From the NCBI GenBank assembly GCA_937927335.1, contig CALBDU010000084.1, positions 38,789-102,788 on the forward strand: a stretch of DNA of 64,000 nt. Direction: 5' to 3'. Origin of the DNA: an uncultured Clostridium sp. GTDB lineage: Bacteria > Bacillota > Clostridia > Clostridiales > Clostridiaceae. Positions within the stretch are counted from its first letter, which is position 1, and each line of letters starts with the position of its first letter. Position numbers and translations under genes: made by a program. Below the pieces are notes generated by a model. The model saw nothing but the letters and a program-made list of their open reading frames with translations, was not told the DNA's origin and made no database searches. Shown one piece after another: positions 1 through 8,488 of the stretch.

Positions 1-72
1 GTTTGGGTTTATAAAGGAGAAGTTCTTCCAACAAAGAAAGTTGTAGAGAAAAAGGAAGAAGTTAACGCATAG
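1..72 (+). CDS. rpsC: 30S ribosomal protein S3, C-terminal end (partial)
   Basis: Only the last 23 codons are present; the gene starts upstream of the window. The reading frame from base 1 gives a basic tail (VWVYKGEVLPTKK, then Lys/Glu-rich) ending in TAG. This matches the usual S3 C-terminus and its fixed position just before rplP in the S10 operon. S3 lines the mRNA entry channel of the small subunit. The assignment rests on the tail motif and synteny. Confidence 0.85.
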   Translation, partial: VWVYKGEVLPTKKVVEKKEEVNA

Positions 73-89
73 GGAAGGAGGAATATGAC

Positions 90-533
90 ATGTTAATGCC
101 TAAAAGAGTTAAACATCGTAAGGTACAGCGTGGCAGAATGAAAGGTAAAGCTACAAGAGGTAACTTTATAGCTTACGGAGATTATGCAATTCAGGCTACA
201 GAGTGTGGCTGGATTACAAGCAATCAGATTGAATCTGCCAGAATAGCTATCAATAGATATATAAAAAGAGGAGGAAAACTTTGGATAAAGATTTTCCCTG
301 ATAAACCAGTAACTGAAAAACCAGCAGAAACTCGTATGGGTTCCGGTAAAGGATCACCAGAGTACTGGGTAGCAGTTATTAAACCAGGCAGAGTATTGTT
401 TGAGTTGTCTGGAGTTGATGAGGAAACAGCAAGAGAAGCTATGAGACTTGCTTCACATAAGTTACCTGTATCAACAAAATTTGTTACAAAAAGAGATTTT
501 GAAGAAGTGGGTGGTGAAATCAATGAAGGCTAG
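90..533 (+). CDS. rplP: 50S ribosomal protein L16
   Basis: 147 residues, normal length for L16. The N-terminus MLMPKRVKHRKV and the block GRMKGKATRG are typical of the family. L16 sits near the peptidyl-transferase centre and helps organise the A site. The ATG follows an AAGGAGG about 9 bases upstream. The 3' end overlaps rpmC by 11 bases, which suggests translational coupling. Confidence 0.98.
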   Translation: MLMPKRVKHRKVQRGRMKGKATRGNFIAYGDYAIQATECGWITSNQIESARIAINRYIKRGGKLWIKIFPDKPVTEKPAETRMGSGKGSPEYWVAVIKPGRVLFELSGVDEETAREAMRLASHKLPVSTKFVTKRDFEEVGGEINEG

Positions 534-735
534 AGAGTTACAAGATCTTAGACAAAGCAGCCCTCAGGATTTGCAGGTGAAGTTAACTGATCTTAAGACA
601 GAATTATTTAACTTAAGATTTCAGCTTGCTACTGGTCAATTGGAAAACCCAATGAGAATTAGAGAAGTAAAGAAATCTATAGCCCAAATCAAAACCATCC
701 TTAGAGAAGAAGAGCTAAGGGCGTTTGAACAGTAA
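523..735 (+). CDS. rpmC: 50S ribosomal protein L29
   Basis: 70 residues starting MKARELQDLRQ, a Leu/Glu-rich two-helix protein as expected for L29, which lies near the peptide exit tunnel. A longer frame open from 448 is inside rplP. The ATG at 523 gives the family length and the canonical start. It is preceded by a GGTGG-type ribosome site within rplP. Confidence 0.97.
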   Translation: MKARELQDLRQSSPQDLQVKLTDLKTELFNLRFQLATGQLENPMRIREVKKSIAQIKTILREEELRAFEQ

Positions 736-756
736 TACTGAAAGGAGGTACGTCCT

Positions 757-1011
757 GTGGAAAGAAATAATAGAAAGACAAGAATTGGAAGAGTTGTTTC
801 AGATAAAATGGATAAAACTGTTGTTGTAGCTGTTGAAACTAAGGTTCGTCACCCATTGTATGGTAAGACAGTAAATAGAACAACTAAGTTTAAGGCACAT
901 GATGAAAATAATGAAGCAAACATTAATGATAGAGTATTAATAATGGAAACAAGACCTTTATCAAAGGAAAAAAGATGGAGAATTGTAGAAATTATTGAAA
1001 GAGCTAAATAG
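757..1011 (+). CDS. rpsQ: 30S ribosomal protein S17
   Basis: 84 residues with the S17 OB-fold signature RIGRVVSDKMDKTVVVAVE. S17 binds 16S rRNA early in small-subunit assembly. It starts with GTG after a perfect AAAGGAGG at about 741-748. It lies between rpmC and rplN in the standard order. Confidence 0.98.
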   Translation: MERNNRKTRIGRVVSDKMDKTVVVAVETKVRHPLYGKTVNRTTKFKAHDENNEANINDRVLIMETRPLSKEKRWRIVEIIERAK

Positions 1012-1038
1012 TCAAAAAGCTGAAAGGAGGTATTTTTA

Positions 1039-1407
1039 ATGATTCAGCAACAAACTTTGTTGAAAGTTGCAGATAATTCCGGCGCTAAGGAAATTATGTG
1101 TATAAGAGTAATGGGTGGATCCAAAAGAAAATGGGGAAACATTGGAGATATAATAGTTGCTAGCGTTAAAAGTGCAACACCAGGCGGTGTTGTTAAAAAA
1201 GGTGACGTAGTAAAGGCAGTTATCGTTAGATCAGTTAAGGGACTTAGAAGAGCAGATGGTTCTTATATAAGATTTGATGAAAATGCTGCAGTTATAATCA
1301 AAGAAGATAAGCAACCAAAAGGAACTCGTATATTCGGACCGGTAGCAAGGGAGCTAAGAGATAAAGAATTTACAAAAATATTATCATTAGCACCTGAAGT
1401 TCTATAG
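1039..1407 (+). CDS. rplN: 50S ribosomal protein L14
   Basis: 122 residues, the exact family length. It begins MIQQQTLLKVADNSGAKE, and the central GGVVKKGDVVKAVIVR block is diagnostic of L14, which forms part of the inter-subunit bridge. AAAGGAGG lies upstream. Confidence 0.99.
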   Translation: MIQQQTLLKVADNSGAKEIMCIRVMGGSKRKWGNIGDIIVASVKSATPGGVVKKGDVVKAVIVRSVKGLRRADGSYIRFDENAAVIIKEDKQPKGTRIFGPVARELRDKEFTKILSLAPEVL

Positions 1408-1425
1408 GAATAGGAGGTGGCTATA

Positions 1426-1749
1426 ATGGAAGTTAAAAAAGTTCATGTTAGAAAAAATGATACGGTTATGGTTATATCCGGTAAAGATAAAGGAAAAACT
1501 GGTGAAGTATTAGCTGTAATGCCAAAGACAGGTAAAGTAGTTGTTAAAGGTATTAATGTAGTATCAAAGCACCAGAAACCAAACAGACAAAATATGCAGG
1601 GTGGAATAATAAAGAAAGAAGCACCGATTTATAGCTCAAAAGTTATGTTGTATTGTTCAAAATGCAAGGCTGTTACAAGAATAAGCCATAAAATTTCTGA
1701 AGATGGAACAAAAACAAGAGTATGTAAAAAGTGCGGAGAAGCAATCTAG
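1426..1749 (+). CDS. rplX: 50S ribosomal protein L24
   Basis: 107 residues. A KOW motif (DTVMVISGKDKGKTGEVL) lies near the N-terminus. A C-terminal Cys pair arrangement (CSKC ... CKKC) could hold zinc, as in some Firmicute L24 proteins. A GTG at 1417 would extend it by three residues, but that codon overlaps the AGGAGG at 1412-1417, so the ATG at 1426 is preferred. L24 is an assembly initiator of the large subunit. Confidence 0.97.
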   Translation: MEVKKVHVRKNDTVMVISGKDKGKTGEVLAVMPKTGKVVVKGINVVSKHQKPNRQNMQGGIIKKEAPIYSSKVMLYCSKCKAVTRISHKISEDGTKTRVCKKCGEAI

Positions 1750-1771
1750 TCTTTGAAAGGAGGTTCAACTG

Positions 1772-2314
1772 ATGATTCCAAGATTACAGGAAAAATACGA
1801 AAAAGAGGTAGTTCCAGCATTAATGGAGAAATTCGGATACAAAAGCATTATGGAAGTGCCAAAGCTTGAAAAAATAGTTATCAACATGGGCGTTGGTGAA
1901 GCAAAGGATAATCCAAAGGTATTAGAATCTGCCGTTGCGGATTTAACTTTAATAACAGGACAAAAACCTGTTCTTACCAGAGCTAAAAAATCCATCGCTA
2001 ACTTTAAAATAAGAGAAAACATGCCAATAGGATGCAAAGTTACTTTAAGAAAACAGAAAATGTATGAGTTTGCTGATAAACTTATAAACATTGCATTACC
2101 TAGAGTTAGAGACTTCTCAGGAGTTTCAGACAAATCCTTTGATGGAAGAGGAAACTATTCACTAGGTATAAAAGATCAGTTAATGTTCCCTGAAATTGAA
2201 TATGATAAAATCGACAAAATTAGAGGTATGGATATTATCTTCGTTACAACTGCAAAAACAGACGAAGAATCAAGAGAATTTTTAAAGTTCCTTGGTATGC
2301 CATTTGCTCGTTAA
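1772..2314 (+). CDS. rplE: 50S ribosomal protein L5
   Basis: 180 residues, normal length. Motifs VPKLEKIVINMGVGEA and RDFSGVSDKSFDGRGNYS are characteristic. L5 binds 5S rRNA and contacts P-site tRNA. AAAGGAGG is just upstream, in the usual rplX-rplE-rpsN order. Confidence 0.99.
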   Translation: MIPRLQEKYEKEVVPALMEKFGYKSIMEVPKLEKIVINMGVGEAKDNPKVLESAVADLTLITGQKPVLTRAKKSIANFKIRENMPIGCKVTLRKQKMYEFADKLINIALPRVRDFSGVSDKSFDGRGNYSLGIKDQLMFPEIEYDKIDKIRGMDIIFVTTAKTDEESREFLKFLGMPFAR

Positions 2315-2331
2315 TTTAAGGAGGGAAAAAC

Positions 2332-2517
2332 GTGGCACGTAAAGCTTTAATAGAAAAATGGAAAAAAGAACCGAAATATTCAACTAGAGCTTATACAAGA
2401 TGCAGAATTTGTGGAAGACCACATTCCGTATTAAAAAAATATGGAATCTGTCGTATATGTTTTAGAGAATTAGCATATAAAGGTGAAATTCCTGGTTGCA
2501 AGAAAGCAAGCTGGTAA
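2332..2517 (+). CDS. rpsN: 30S ribosomal protein S14, zinc-binding (type Z)
   Basis: 61 residues, the short zinc form of S14. Two CxxC pairs (CRIC at about residue 24 and CRIC at about 40) make the zinc ribbon, and the protein ends in KKASW. Start is GTG after AAGGAGGG. This is the zinc-requiring (C+) paralogue, so a zinc-independent version elsewhere in the genome would be expected if the strain has a Zur response. Confidence 0.98.
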   Translation: MARKALIEKWKKEPKYSTRAYTRCRICGRPHSVLKKYGICRICFRELAYKGEIPGCKKASW

Positions 2518-2548
2518 CCTAAGAAGTAAATGAAAGGAGGCACAATCA

Positions 2549-2947
2549 ATGGTAATGACTGATCCTATCGCGGATTTATTAACCCGTATCAGAAATGCAA
2601 ATATAGTTAAACATGAGATAGTAGAAGTACCTTCTTCAAACATAAAGAAGGCAGTTTCAAATATATTGCTTCAAGAAGGATATATAAAGGATATTGAAGA
2701 ATACACAGATGGTCCTGTTGAGATGTTAAGATTAACAATGAAATATGGCCATAACAAGGAAAGAGTTATAACTGGCTTAAAGAGAATATCAAAGCCGGGA
2801 TTAAGAGTTTACTGCAGAAAAGAAGAAATTCCTAAAGTGCTTAATGGTTTAGGAGTTGCAATAGTTTCAACATCAAAAGGTATTGTAACAGATAAAGAAG
2901 CTAGAAAATTAGGAGTTGGCGGAGAAGTTCTTTGCTACATTTGGTAA
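2549..2947 (+). CDS. rpsH: 30S ribosomal protein S8
   Basis: 132 residues. TDPIADLLTRIRNAN at the N-terminus and STSKGIVTDKEARK near the C-terminus are family signatures. S8 binds helix 21 of 16S rRNA and represses the spc operon in E. coli. The ATG at 2549 is 9 bases from AAAGGAGG. A second ATG at 2555 would be too distant. Confidence 0.98.
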   Translation: MVMTDPIADLLTRIRNANIVKHEIVEVPSSNIKKAVSNILLQEGYIKDIEEYTDGPVEMLRLTMKYGHNKERVITGLKRISKPGLRVYCRKEEIPKVLNGLGVAIVSTSKGIVTDKEARKLGVGGEVLCYIW

Positions 2948-2970
2948 CAATAATACAGGAGGTGTAATTA

Positions 2971-3513
2971 ATGTCAAGAATAGGAAAATTACCTGTAGCT
3001 ATACCAAGTGGCGTAACTGTTACAGTAACACCAGACAACGTTGTTACTGTGAAAGGTCCTAAAGGCCAGCTTGTAAAAGCTATGAGTGATAAAATAAACA
3101 TAGCTCTTGAAGATAATGCAATAGTTGTATCAAGAGACAGCGATGTAAAAGAAAAAAGAGCTCTTCATGGATTAACAAGAGCATTAGTTAACAACATGGT
3201 TGTAGGTGTAACACAGGGATACCAGAAAACTTTGGAATTAGTTGGTGTTGGTTACAGAGCTCAGCTTCAGGGCAAGAAACTAGTATTAAATCTTGGATAT
3301 TCACATCCAGTTGAAATAGAACCAGTTGATGGTATCGAGTTCGAAACTCCTGCTACTAACAAAATTATTGTTAAAGGCATTGACAAGGAAAAAGTAGGTG
3401 CCGTTGCAGCAGATATAAGAACTTGGAGAAAACCTGAACCTTATAAGGGAAAAGGTATCAAATATGATAACGAAGTTATAAGACGTAAGGAAGGTAAAAC
3501 TGGTAAGAAGTAA
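2971..3513 (+). CDS. rplF: 50S ribosomal protein L6
   Basis: 180 residues made of two related alpha/beta domains. MSRIGKLPVAIPSGV at the start and YKGKGIKYDNEVIRRKEGK at the end are typical. L6 sits near the GTPase-associated centre. An AGGAGGTG ribosome site precedes the ATG. Confidence 0.99.
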   Translation: MSRIGKLPVAIPSGVTVTVTPDNVVTVKGPKGQLVKAMSDKINIALEDNAIVVSRDSDVKEKRALHGLTRALVNNMVVGVTQGYQKTLELVGVGYRAQLQGKKLVLNLGYSHPVEIEPVDGIEFETPATNKIIVKGIDKEKVGAVAADIRTWRKPEPYKGKGIKYDNEVIRRKEGKTGKK

Positions 3514-3531
3514 TAGAAAGGAGTGAATACT

Positions 3532-3891
3532 ATGTTCAAAAAAGAAGATAGACAGGAAGCAAGAATTAGACGTCACTTAAGAGTTCGTAAGAAAATTTCT
3601 GGTACTGCTGAAAGACCAAGACTTGCGATTTACAGAAGTGAAAAGAATATATATGCTCAATTGATTGACGATGTTAGCGGAATAACATTAGCTGCTGCTT
3701 CAAGTTTAGATAAAGGATTTGAAGGAGTTGGAAGCAATAAGGAAGCTGCTAAAATGGTAGGCGAACTTATAGCAAAGAAAGCTTTGGACAAAGGAATTAA
3801 GGTAGTAGTATTTGATAGAGGCGGATTTGTATATCACGGAAGAGTACAGAGTCTTGCTGAAGGAGCTAGAGAAGCTGGCTTAGAATTCTAG
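3532..3891 (+). CDS. rplR: 50S ribosomal protein L18
   Basis: 119 residues. The basic N-terminal segment followed by RPRLAIYRSEKNIYAQ and FDRGGFVYHGRV identifies L18, a 5S rRNA binder. A GTG at 3523 directly abuts the AAAGGAG site, so the ATG at 3532 (spacing about 9) is taken as the start. Confidence 0.98.
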   Translation: MFKKEDRQEARIRRHLRVRKKISGTAERPRLAIYRSEKNIYAQLIDDVSGITLAAASSLDKGFEGVGSNKEAAKMVGELIAKKALDKGIKVVVFDRGGFVYHGRVQSLAEGAREAGLEF

Positions 3892-3907
3892 AGAAGGAGG
3901 AAAATAA

Positions 3908-4405
3908 ATGAGAATTGATCCTAGCAATTTAAATCTTAAGGAAAAAGTAGTATTTATAAACAGAGTTGCTAAGGTTGTTAAAGGTGGAAGAAACTTCAGA
4001 TTCAGCGCACTTGTTGTGGTTGGAGATGAAGCAGGACACGTAGGTGTTGGAACCGGAAAGTCCATTGAAATACCAGAAGCAATCAGAAAAGCAATTGAAG
4101 ATGCTAAGAAAAATTTAGTTGAAGTTCCAATGGTAGGTACAACAATACCGCATGATATAGAAGGACAATTTGGAACTGGTAGAGTTCTTTTAATGACTGC
4201 ATCAGAAGGTACCGGAGTTATTGCCGGAGGTCCAGCAAGAGCGGTTATTGAGCTTTCAGGATTAAAGGATGTTAGAGCAAAATCATTAGGCTCAAACAAT
4301 CCAAGAAATATGGTTAATGCAACAATAGACGGTTTATCAAGATTAAGGACAGCTGAGCAGATAGCTGCACTTAGAGGTAAAGCAGTCGATGAAATTTTAG
4401 GTTAG
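3908..4405 (+). CDS. rpsE: 30S ribosomal protein S5
   Basis: 165 residues. It has the double-stranded-RNA-binding-like N-terminal domain (FRFSALVVVGDEAGHVGVG) and the C-terminal GARAVIELSG-like block, here GGPARAVIELSGLKDV. S5 affects decoding fidelity and helicase activity at the mRNA entry. AGAAGGAGG precedes the ATG. Confidence 0.99.
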   Translation: MRIDPSNLNLKEKVVFINRVAKVVKGGRNFRFSALVVVGDEAGHVGVGTGKSIEIPEAIRKAIEDAKKNLVEVPMVGTTIPHDIEGQFGTGRVLLMTASEGTGVIAGGPARAVIELSGLKDVRAKSLGSNNPRNMVNATIDGLSRLRTAEQIAALRGKAVDEILG

Positions 4406-4417
4406 GAGGGAATGACC

Positions 4418-4597
4418 TTGGCTAAACTAAAAATCACATTAAAAAAGAGCTTAATTGGCAGAAAGCAGGATCATATAGCAACTGTTAATGCTCTTGGTTT
4501 AAGAAAAATTGGAAAAACTGTAGAACACGAGGATACTCCTCAGATAAAGGGTATGATCAACAAAGTAAGCTATCTTCTAGAAGTAGAAGAGGCATAA
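4418..4597 (+). CDS. rpmD: 50S ribosomal protein L30
   Basis: 59 residues beginning (M)AKLKITLKKSLIGRKQ. An ATG at 4412 is in frame but only one or two bases from the AGGAGGG at 4404-4410. The TTG at 4418 has proper spacing and gives the canonical L30 N-terminus, so TTG is taken as the start. Position between rpsE and rplO is standard. Confidence 0.95.
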   Translation: MAKLKITLKKSLIGRKQDHIATVNALGLRKIGKTVEHEDTPQIKGMINKVSYLLEVEEA

Positions 4598-4616
4598 TAA
4601 GAGGAGGTGTAAAGTT

Positions 4617-5057
4617 ATGAAACTTCATGAATTATCTCCAGCAGAAGGATCCAGAAAGGCTCCTAAGAGAATCGGAAGAGGTACTGGTTCAGGCCTTGGA
4701 AGGAATGCTGGTAAAGGTGAAAAGGGACAGAAAGCTAGATCCGGCGGTGGAGTAAGACCAGGTTTTGAAGGAGGTCAGATGCCGCTTTACAGAAGACTTC
4801 CTAAGAGAGGCTTCACAAATATATTTGCAAAAGAATATTCAACTTTAAATATAGACAGATTAAATATATTTGAAGATGGTACAGAAGTAACACCTGAACT
4901 TTTATTAGAGATGAAAATTGTTAAAAAAGCTAAAAATGGTGTTAAAATATTAGGAAACGGTGAGTTGCAGAAGAAATTAACTGTTAAAGCATCAAAGTTT
5001 TCTAAAGTTGCAGCTGAAAAAATTGAAGCAGCTGGAGGAAAAGTCGAGGTGGTATAA
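4617..5057 (+). CDS. rplO: 50S ribosomal protein L15
   Basis: 146 residues. The Gly/Arg/Lys-rich N-terminal arm (RKAPKRIGRGTGSGLGRN) and GFEGGQMPLYRRLPKRGF are diagnostic. The stop codon shares a base with the secY start (TAATG), so the two genes are translationally coupled. Confidence 0.99.
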   Translation: MKLHELSPAEGSRKAPKRIGRGTGSGLGRNAGKGEKGQKARSGGGVRPGFEGGQMPLYRRLPKRGFTNIFAKEYSTLNIDRLNIFEDGTEVTPELLLEMKIVKKAKNGVKILGNGELQKKLTVKASKFSKVAAEKIEAAGGKVEVV

Positions 5058-6334
5058 TGTTATCGACCCTACGCAATGCCTGGAAAGTTCCAGACCTTAG
5101 AAAAAGGTTACTATTTACCGTCTTTATGATTGCACTTTTCAGAATGGGAAATCATATCCCTGTACCGGGAATTGATACTGCAAAGCTTACAGAGTTAACC
5201 AGCAGCGGATCATTGTTTGGATTTTATGATTTGATATCCGGTGGTGCTTTCAGCAGATTTAGTATATTTGCAATGGGAGTTATACCATATATCAATGCAT
5301 CTATTATAATGCAATTGCTGCAGGTTGCAGTTCCGGCATTAGAGCAGCTTTCTAAGGAAGGCGAAGATGGTAGGAAGAAATTACAGCAGTATACCAGATA
5401 TGGCGCAGTAGTTTTGGCAGTAATTCAAGCTTTTAGTACATATGCTATTATAGTTAAAGCAGGTGCTATAACCAGCAGTACTAAGCTTAGTATTTTCCTT
5501 ATAATATTGACACTTACCACTGCATCTACATTCTTAATGTGGTTTGGTGATATGATAACTGAAAAAGGAATTGGGAACGGAATGTCGTTATTGATATTTG
5601 TTAATATAGTTTCGAGATTTCCTTCTACATTATATTCCATTGCAGGACTTCAATCAGCAGAAACGGTTAATTTCGTAGAGGTAATAATGTTTGCAGCAGC
5701 TATTTTTGTATTATTTGTTGCAGTTGTAATAATGAGTCTGGCAGAGAGAAGAATTCCAGTTCAATATGCCGGAAAAACTGCAGGCGGCAAAGTATACAGA
5801 GGCCAATCAACGCATATTCCAATAAACGTAAATGCATCAGCAGTTATCGGTATAATATTTGCAATCTCTGTTATGCAGTTTCCTATGACAATAGGTCAGT
5901 TTTGGCCTGATTCAGCTTTCAACCTGTTTATAACAGGCAGTAAGTTCAGTCCATTCAAGGAAAACAGCTGGCAGTATGCAATGACCTACTTTATACTTAC
6001 CATATTCTTTACCTGGTTCTATACTCAGGTAACCTTTAAACCTGAGGAAATGGCTGAAAATATGCATAAGTCCTCCGGGTTTATACCAGGTATCAGACCA
6101 GGGGAGCCTACAGCAGCCCATATTGAAAAGGTGCTTGGTAAAATTGCTGTAATAGGCGGTGCCTTTGCAGGAATAATTGCCATAACTCCTATAATTGCTG
6201 AAGGTTATACAAACTTTAAAGGTATATATTTTGGCGGCACAGGATTACTGATAATGGTTGGTGTGGCACTGGATACTTTGAGACAAATTGAATCTCAGTT
6301 AGTAATGCGTCATTACCAGGGATTTTTAAAATAA
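5057..6334 (+). CDS. secY: Protein translocase subunit SecY
   Basis: 425 residues with ten predicted membrane segments, the central channel of the Sec translocon. Family signatures are GNHIPVPGID in the first periplasmic region, GAFSRFSIFAMGVIPYINAS around the plug/TM2, and GFIPGIRPGEPTAAHI in the last cytoplasmic loop. It starts within the rplO stop codon. Location in the spc operon is conserved. Confidence 0.99.
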   Translation: MLSTLRNAWKVPDLRKRLLFTVFMIALFRMGNHIPVPGIDTAKLTELTSSGSLFGFYDLISGGAFSRFSIFAMGVIPYINASIIMQLLQVAVPALEQLSKEGEDGRKKLQQYTRYGAVVLAVIQAFSTYAIIVKAGAITSSTKLSIFLIILTLTTASTFLMWFGDMITEKGIGNGMSLLIFVNIVSRFPSTLYSIAGLQSAETVNFVEVIMFAAAIFVLFVAVVIMSLAERRIPVQYAGKTAGGKVYRGQSTHIPINVNASAVIGIIFAISVMQFPMTIGQFWPDSAFNLFITGSKFSPFKENSWQYAMTYFILTIFFTWFYTQVTFKPEEMAENMHKSSGFIPGIRPGEPTAAHIEKVLGKIAVIGGAFAGIIAITPIIAEGYTNFKGIYFGGTGLLIMVGVALDTLRQIESQLVMRHYQGFLK

Positions 6335-6352
6335 AGTTTTGGAGATGATGCT

Positions 6353-7006
6353 ATGAAAATTATATTATTAGGTCCTCCGGGAGCCGGAAAAGGTACACAG
6401 GCAAAATCAATAAGTGAGGCTTATCATATTCCTCATATATCTACAGGTGATATTTTCAGAAAAAATATCACTGAAAAGACGCCTCTAGGAGTAGAAGCTA
6501 AAGGATATATGGATAGAGGACAGCTTGTTCCTGATGAGCTTACTATAAACCTGGTTACTGACAGGCTTCAAAATGAGGATTGTAAGAATGGATATCTTCT
6601 GGATGGTTTTCCAAGGACAGTTAAGCAGGCTGAAGCCTTGGATGCATTCCTTAATAAAAATGGAAACAGCATAGATGCTGCATTACTCATAGATGTTCCG
6701 TTTTCATTTATATTAGAAAGAATGACCGGCAGAAGAGTTTGCAGCCAATGTGGTGCAAGCTACCATGTAAATAATAATCCTTCCAAAATTGAAGGAAAAT
6801 GTGATTTATGCGGTGGAGCATTAATCCAGAGAAAAGACGATAGTGAAGATACTGTTAATGAACGTTTAGATGTATATGAAAAGCAGACTCAGCCACTTGT
6901 TGAATATTATAAGAAGAATAACATACTTAAAACAATAGATGGGACCAGAGCTATAGACAAGGTATTTGAAGAGATCTGTAGTTTACTGGGAGCTGAGAGT
7001 AAATGA
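6353..7006 (+). CDS. adk: Adenylate kinase
   Basis: 217 residues. Walker A loop GPPGAGKGTQ lies at residues 7-16. The long form has a LID domain carrying a zinc site (two CxxC pairs around CSQCGASYH and CDLCGGALI), as in Gram-positive bacteria. It interconverts ATP+AMP and 2 ADP. The ATGA junction with map suggests coupling. Confidence 0.99.
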   Translation: MKIILLGPPGAGKGTQAKSISEAYHIPHISTGDIFRKNITEKTPLGVEAKGYMDRGQLVPDELTINLVTDRLQNEDCKNGYLLDGFPRTVKQAEALDAFLNKNGNSIDAALLIDVPFSFILERMTGRRVCSQCGASYHVNNNPSKIEGKCDLCGGALIQRKDDSEDTVNERLDVYEKQTQPLVEYYKKNNILKTIDGTRAIDKVFEEICSLLGAESK

Positions 7007-7752
7007 TTAATATTAAAACAGATCATGAAATTGAGTATATGAGACAAGCGGGCAAGATTGTTGGGGAGACTCTTGCAATGCTACAAGAGGTAATCAGGCC
7101 AGGAATAACGACTGCGGATTTGGATATAATGGCAGAAGAATACATTAATAAATGTGGGGCTAAACCATCCTTTAAGGGATACTATGGATTCCCGGCTTCA
7201 CTATGTACATCTATAAATTCAGAAGTAGTACATGGAATCCCATCAAAGAGTGTAGTACTTAAAGAAGGGGACATCATCAGCATTGACTGTGGTGCAATAC
7301 TTAACGGATTTCATGGAGATGCAGCCAGGACTTATCCGGTTGGAAATGTTTCTGCTGAAGCTCAAAAATTAATTCAAGTTACAAAAGAAAGCTTCTTTAA
7401 GGGAGTTGAAAAAGCTGTTATAGGTAATAGATTGACAGACATTTCCCATGCTATCCAGGAGTATGCTGAGTCTTTCGGATATTCTATGGTAAGAGATTAC
7501 GTTGGTCATGGAATTGGAAGAAACATGCATGAGGATCCTGAAGTTCCAAACTTCGGAAGGCCTCATAGAGGACCAAAGCTTGCAAAGGGAATGGTACTTG
7601 CAATAGAACCTATGGTTAACCTTGGAGACTATCATGTTAAAGTGATGCCTAATAATTGGACTGTTGTAACAGTGGACGGCAGTTTATCCAGCCACTATGA
7701 AAACACTGTGGCAATAACTGAAAATGGACCGGAAATACTAACACTAGTTTAA
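7003..7752 (+). CDS. map: Methionine aminopeptidase, type I
   Basis: 249 residues. It removes the initiator Met from nascent proteins. The dimetal ligand set is visible: Asp in SIDCGAILNGFHGDAART, His in VGHGIGRNMHEDP, Glu in LAIEPMV and the final Glu in SSHYENTVA. It overlaps adk by four bases and lies in the usual secY-adk-map order. Confidence 0.99.
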   Translation: MINIKTDHEIEYMRQAGKIVGETLAMLQEVIRPGITTADLDIMAEEYINKCGAKPSFKGYYGFPASLCTSINSEVVHGIPSKSVVLKEGDIISIDCGAILNGFHGDAARTYPVGNVSAEAQKLIQVTKESFFKGVEKAVIGNRLTDISHAIQEYAESFGYSMVRDYVGHGIGRNMHEDPEVPNFGRPHRGPKLAKGMVLAIEPMVNLGDYHVKVMPNNWTVVTVDGSLSSHYENTVAITENGPEILTLV

Positions 7753-7766
7753 TTGAGGTGAATTTA

Positions 7767-8024
7767 TTGGATAGAACAACCCTTGTTGGTAAATTGGCAT
7801 ATTCAAAAGCTGGAAGGGATAAAGGTAAACCTTATATAATAGTAAAAGTTCTGGATGAGAAGTACGTATATTTAAGTGACGGACACCTGAGAACAGTTGG
7901 AAAACCAAAATTGAAAAAGCTTATGCATTTGAACATTTCAAATGATGGGCTGCAAGGTGAAAGTTTAGAGGATTTAATTATAGAAAATTTTTTGCAGTCT
8001 TACGACAAGAATGAGGAGGTTTGA
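7767..8024 (+). CDS. KOW-domain RNA-binding protein, ribosomal operon-associated
   Basis: About 85 residues. The N-terminal half carries a KOW-like segment (GKLAYSKAGRDKGKPYIIVKVLD) and a KPKLKKLMH basic patch resembling the L14e/L24 beta-barrel. Small KOW proteins in this slot, between map and infA, are common in Clostridia; their role is not settled, and ribosome assembly or translation is likely. An open GTG at 7758 overlaps the GAGGTG ribosome site, so the TTG at 7767 is the better start. Confidence 0.8.
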   Translation: MDRTTLVGKLAYSKAGRDKGKPYIIVKVLDEKYVYLSDGHLRTVGKPKLKKLMHLNISNDGLQGESLEDLIIENFLQSYDKNEEV

Positions 8025-8031
8025 TTACCTT

Positions 8032-8250
8032 ATGTCAAAAGATGATGTTATTGAAATGCAAGGTATTGTGTTAGAATCATTACCTAATGCCATGTTTTTG
8101 GTAGAGCTTGAAAGCGGGCATAAAATATTAGGTCATATATCAGGAAAATTAAGAATGAATTTTATTAGAATTCTTCCAGGTGATAAGGTAACAGTTGAAC
8201 TATCTCCATATGATTTAACTAGGGGACGTATTACCTGGAGGGCAAAGTAA
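8032..8250 (+). CDS. infA: Translation initiation factor IF-1
   Basis: 72 residues, the exact family length, beginning MSKDDVIEMQGIVLESLPNA. It is an S1-like OB fold that occupies the A site during initiation. A GAGGAGGT at 8013-8020 supports the ATG at 8032 over the longer open frame that starts inside the upstream gene. Confidence 0.98.
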   Translation: MSKDDVIEMQGIVLESLPNAMFLVELESGHKILGHISGKLRMNFIRILPGDKVTVELSPYDLTRGRITWRAK

Positions 8251-8266
8251 TTAAGGAGGGTTAGCT

Positions 8267-8380
8267 ATGAAAGTTAGACCGTCAGTTAAGCCTATATGTG
8301 AAAAATGCAAAATCATAAAAAGAAAAGGAAGAGTAATGGTTATTTGTGAAAATCCTAAACATAAGCAGAAACAGGGCTAA
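8267..8380 (+). CDS. rpmJ: 50S ribosomal protein L36
   Basis: 37 residues, the exact family length. MKVRPSVKPICEKCKIIKR contains the first zinc CxxC pair; a later Cys and His (VICENPKHK) complete the site. This is the zinc form. AAGGAGGG lies 6-7 bases upstream. Confidence 0.98.
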   Translation: MKVRPSVKPICEKCKIIKRKGRVMVICENPKHKQKQG

Positions 8381-8383
8381 TTT

Positions 8384-8438
8384 GTTTTAGGAGCGGCTGA
8401 CAATGATTATAGAAAAATATAATTTATTGGCCTAAAAC
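8384..8438 (+). repeat. Inverted repeat in the rpmJ-rpsM gap
   Basis: The 108-base gap between rpmJ and rpsM is the longest inside the ribosomal run. It holds 8-base complementary arms (GTTTTAGG at 8384 and CCTAAAAC at 8431) enclosing an AT-rich loop. It may be a leader structure controlling the rpsM-rpsK-rpsD-rpoA-rplQ half, but no known leader family is recognised. Confidence 0.3.
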
Positions 8439-8488
8439 TTAATAATATACTTTTATCCTAACAATTGATATCAGGAGGTGTAAATTTA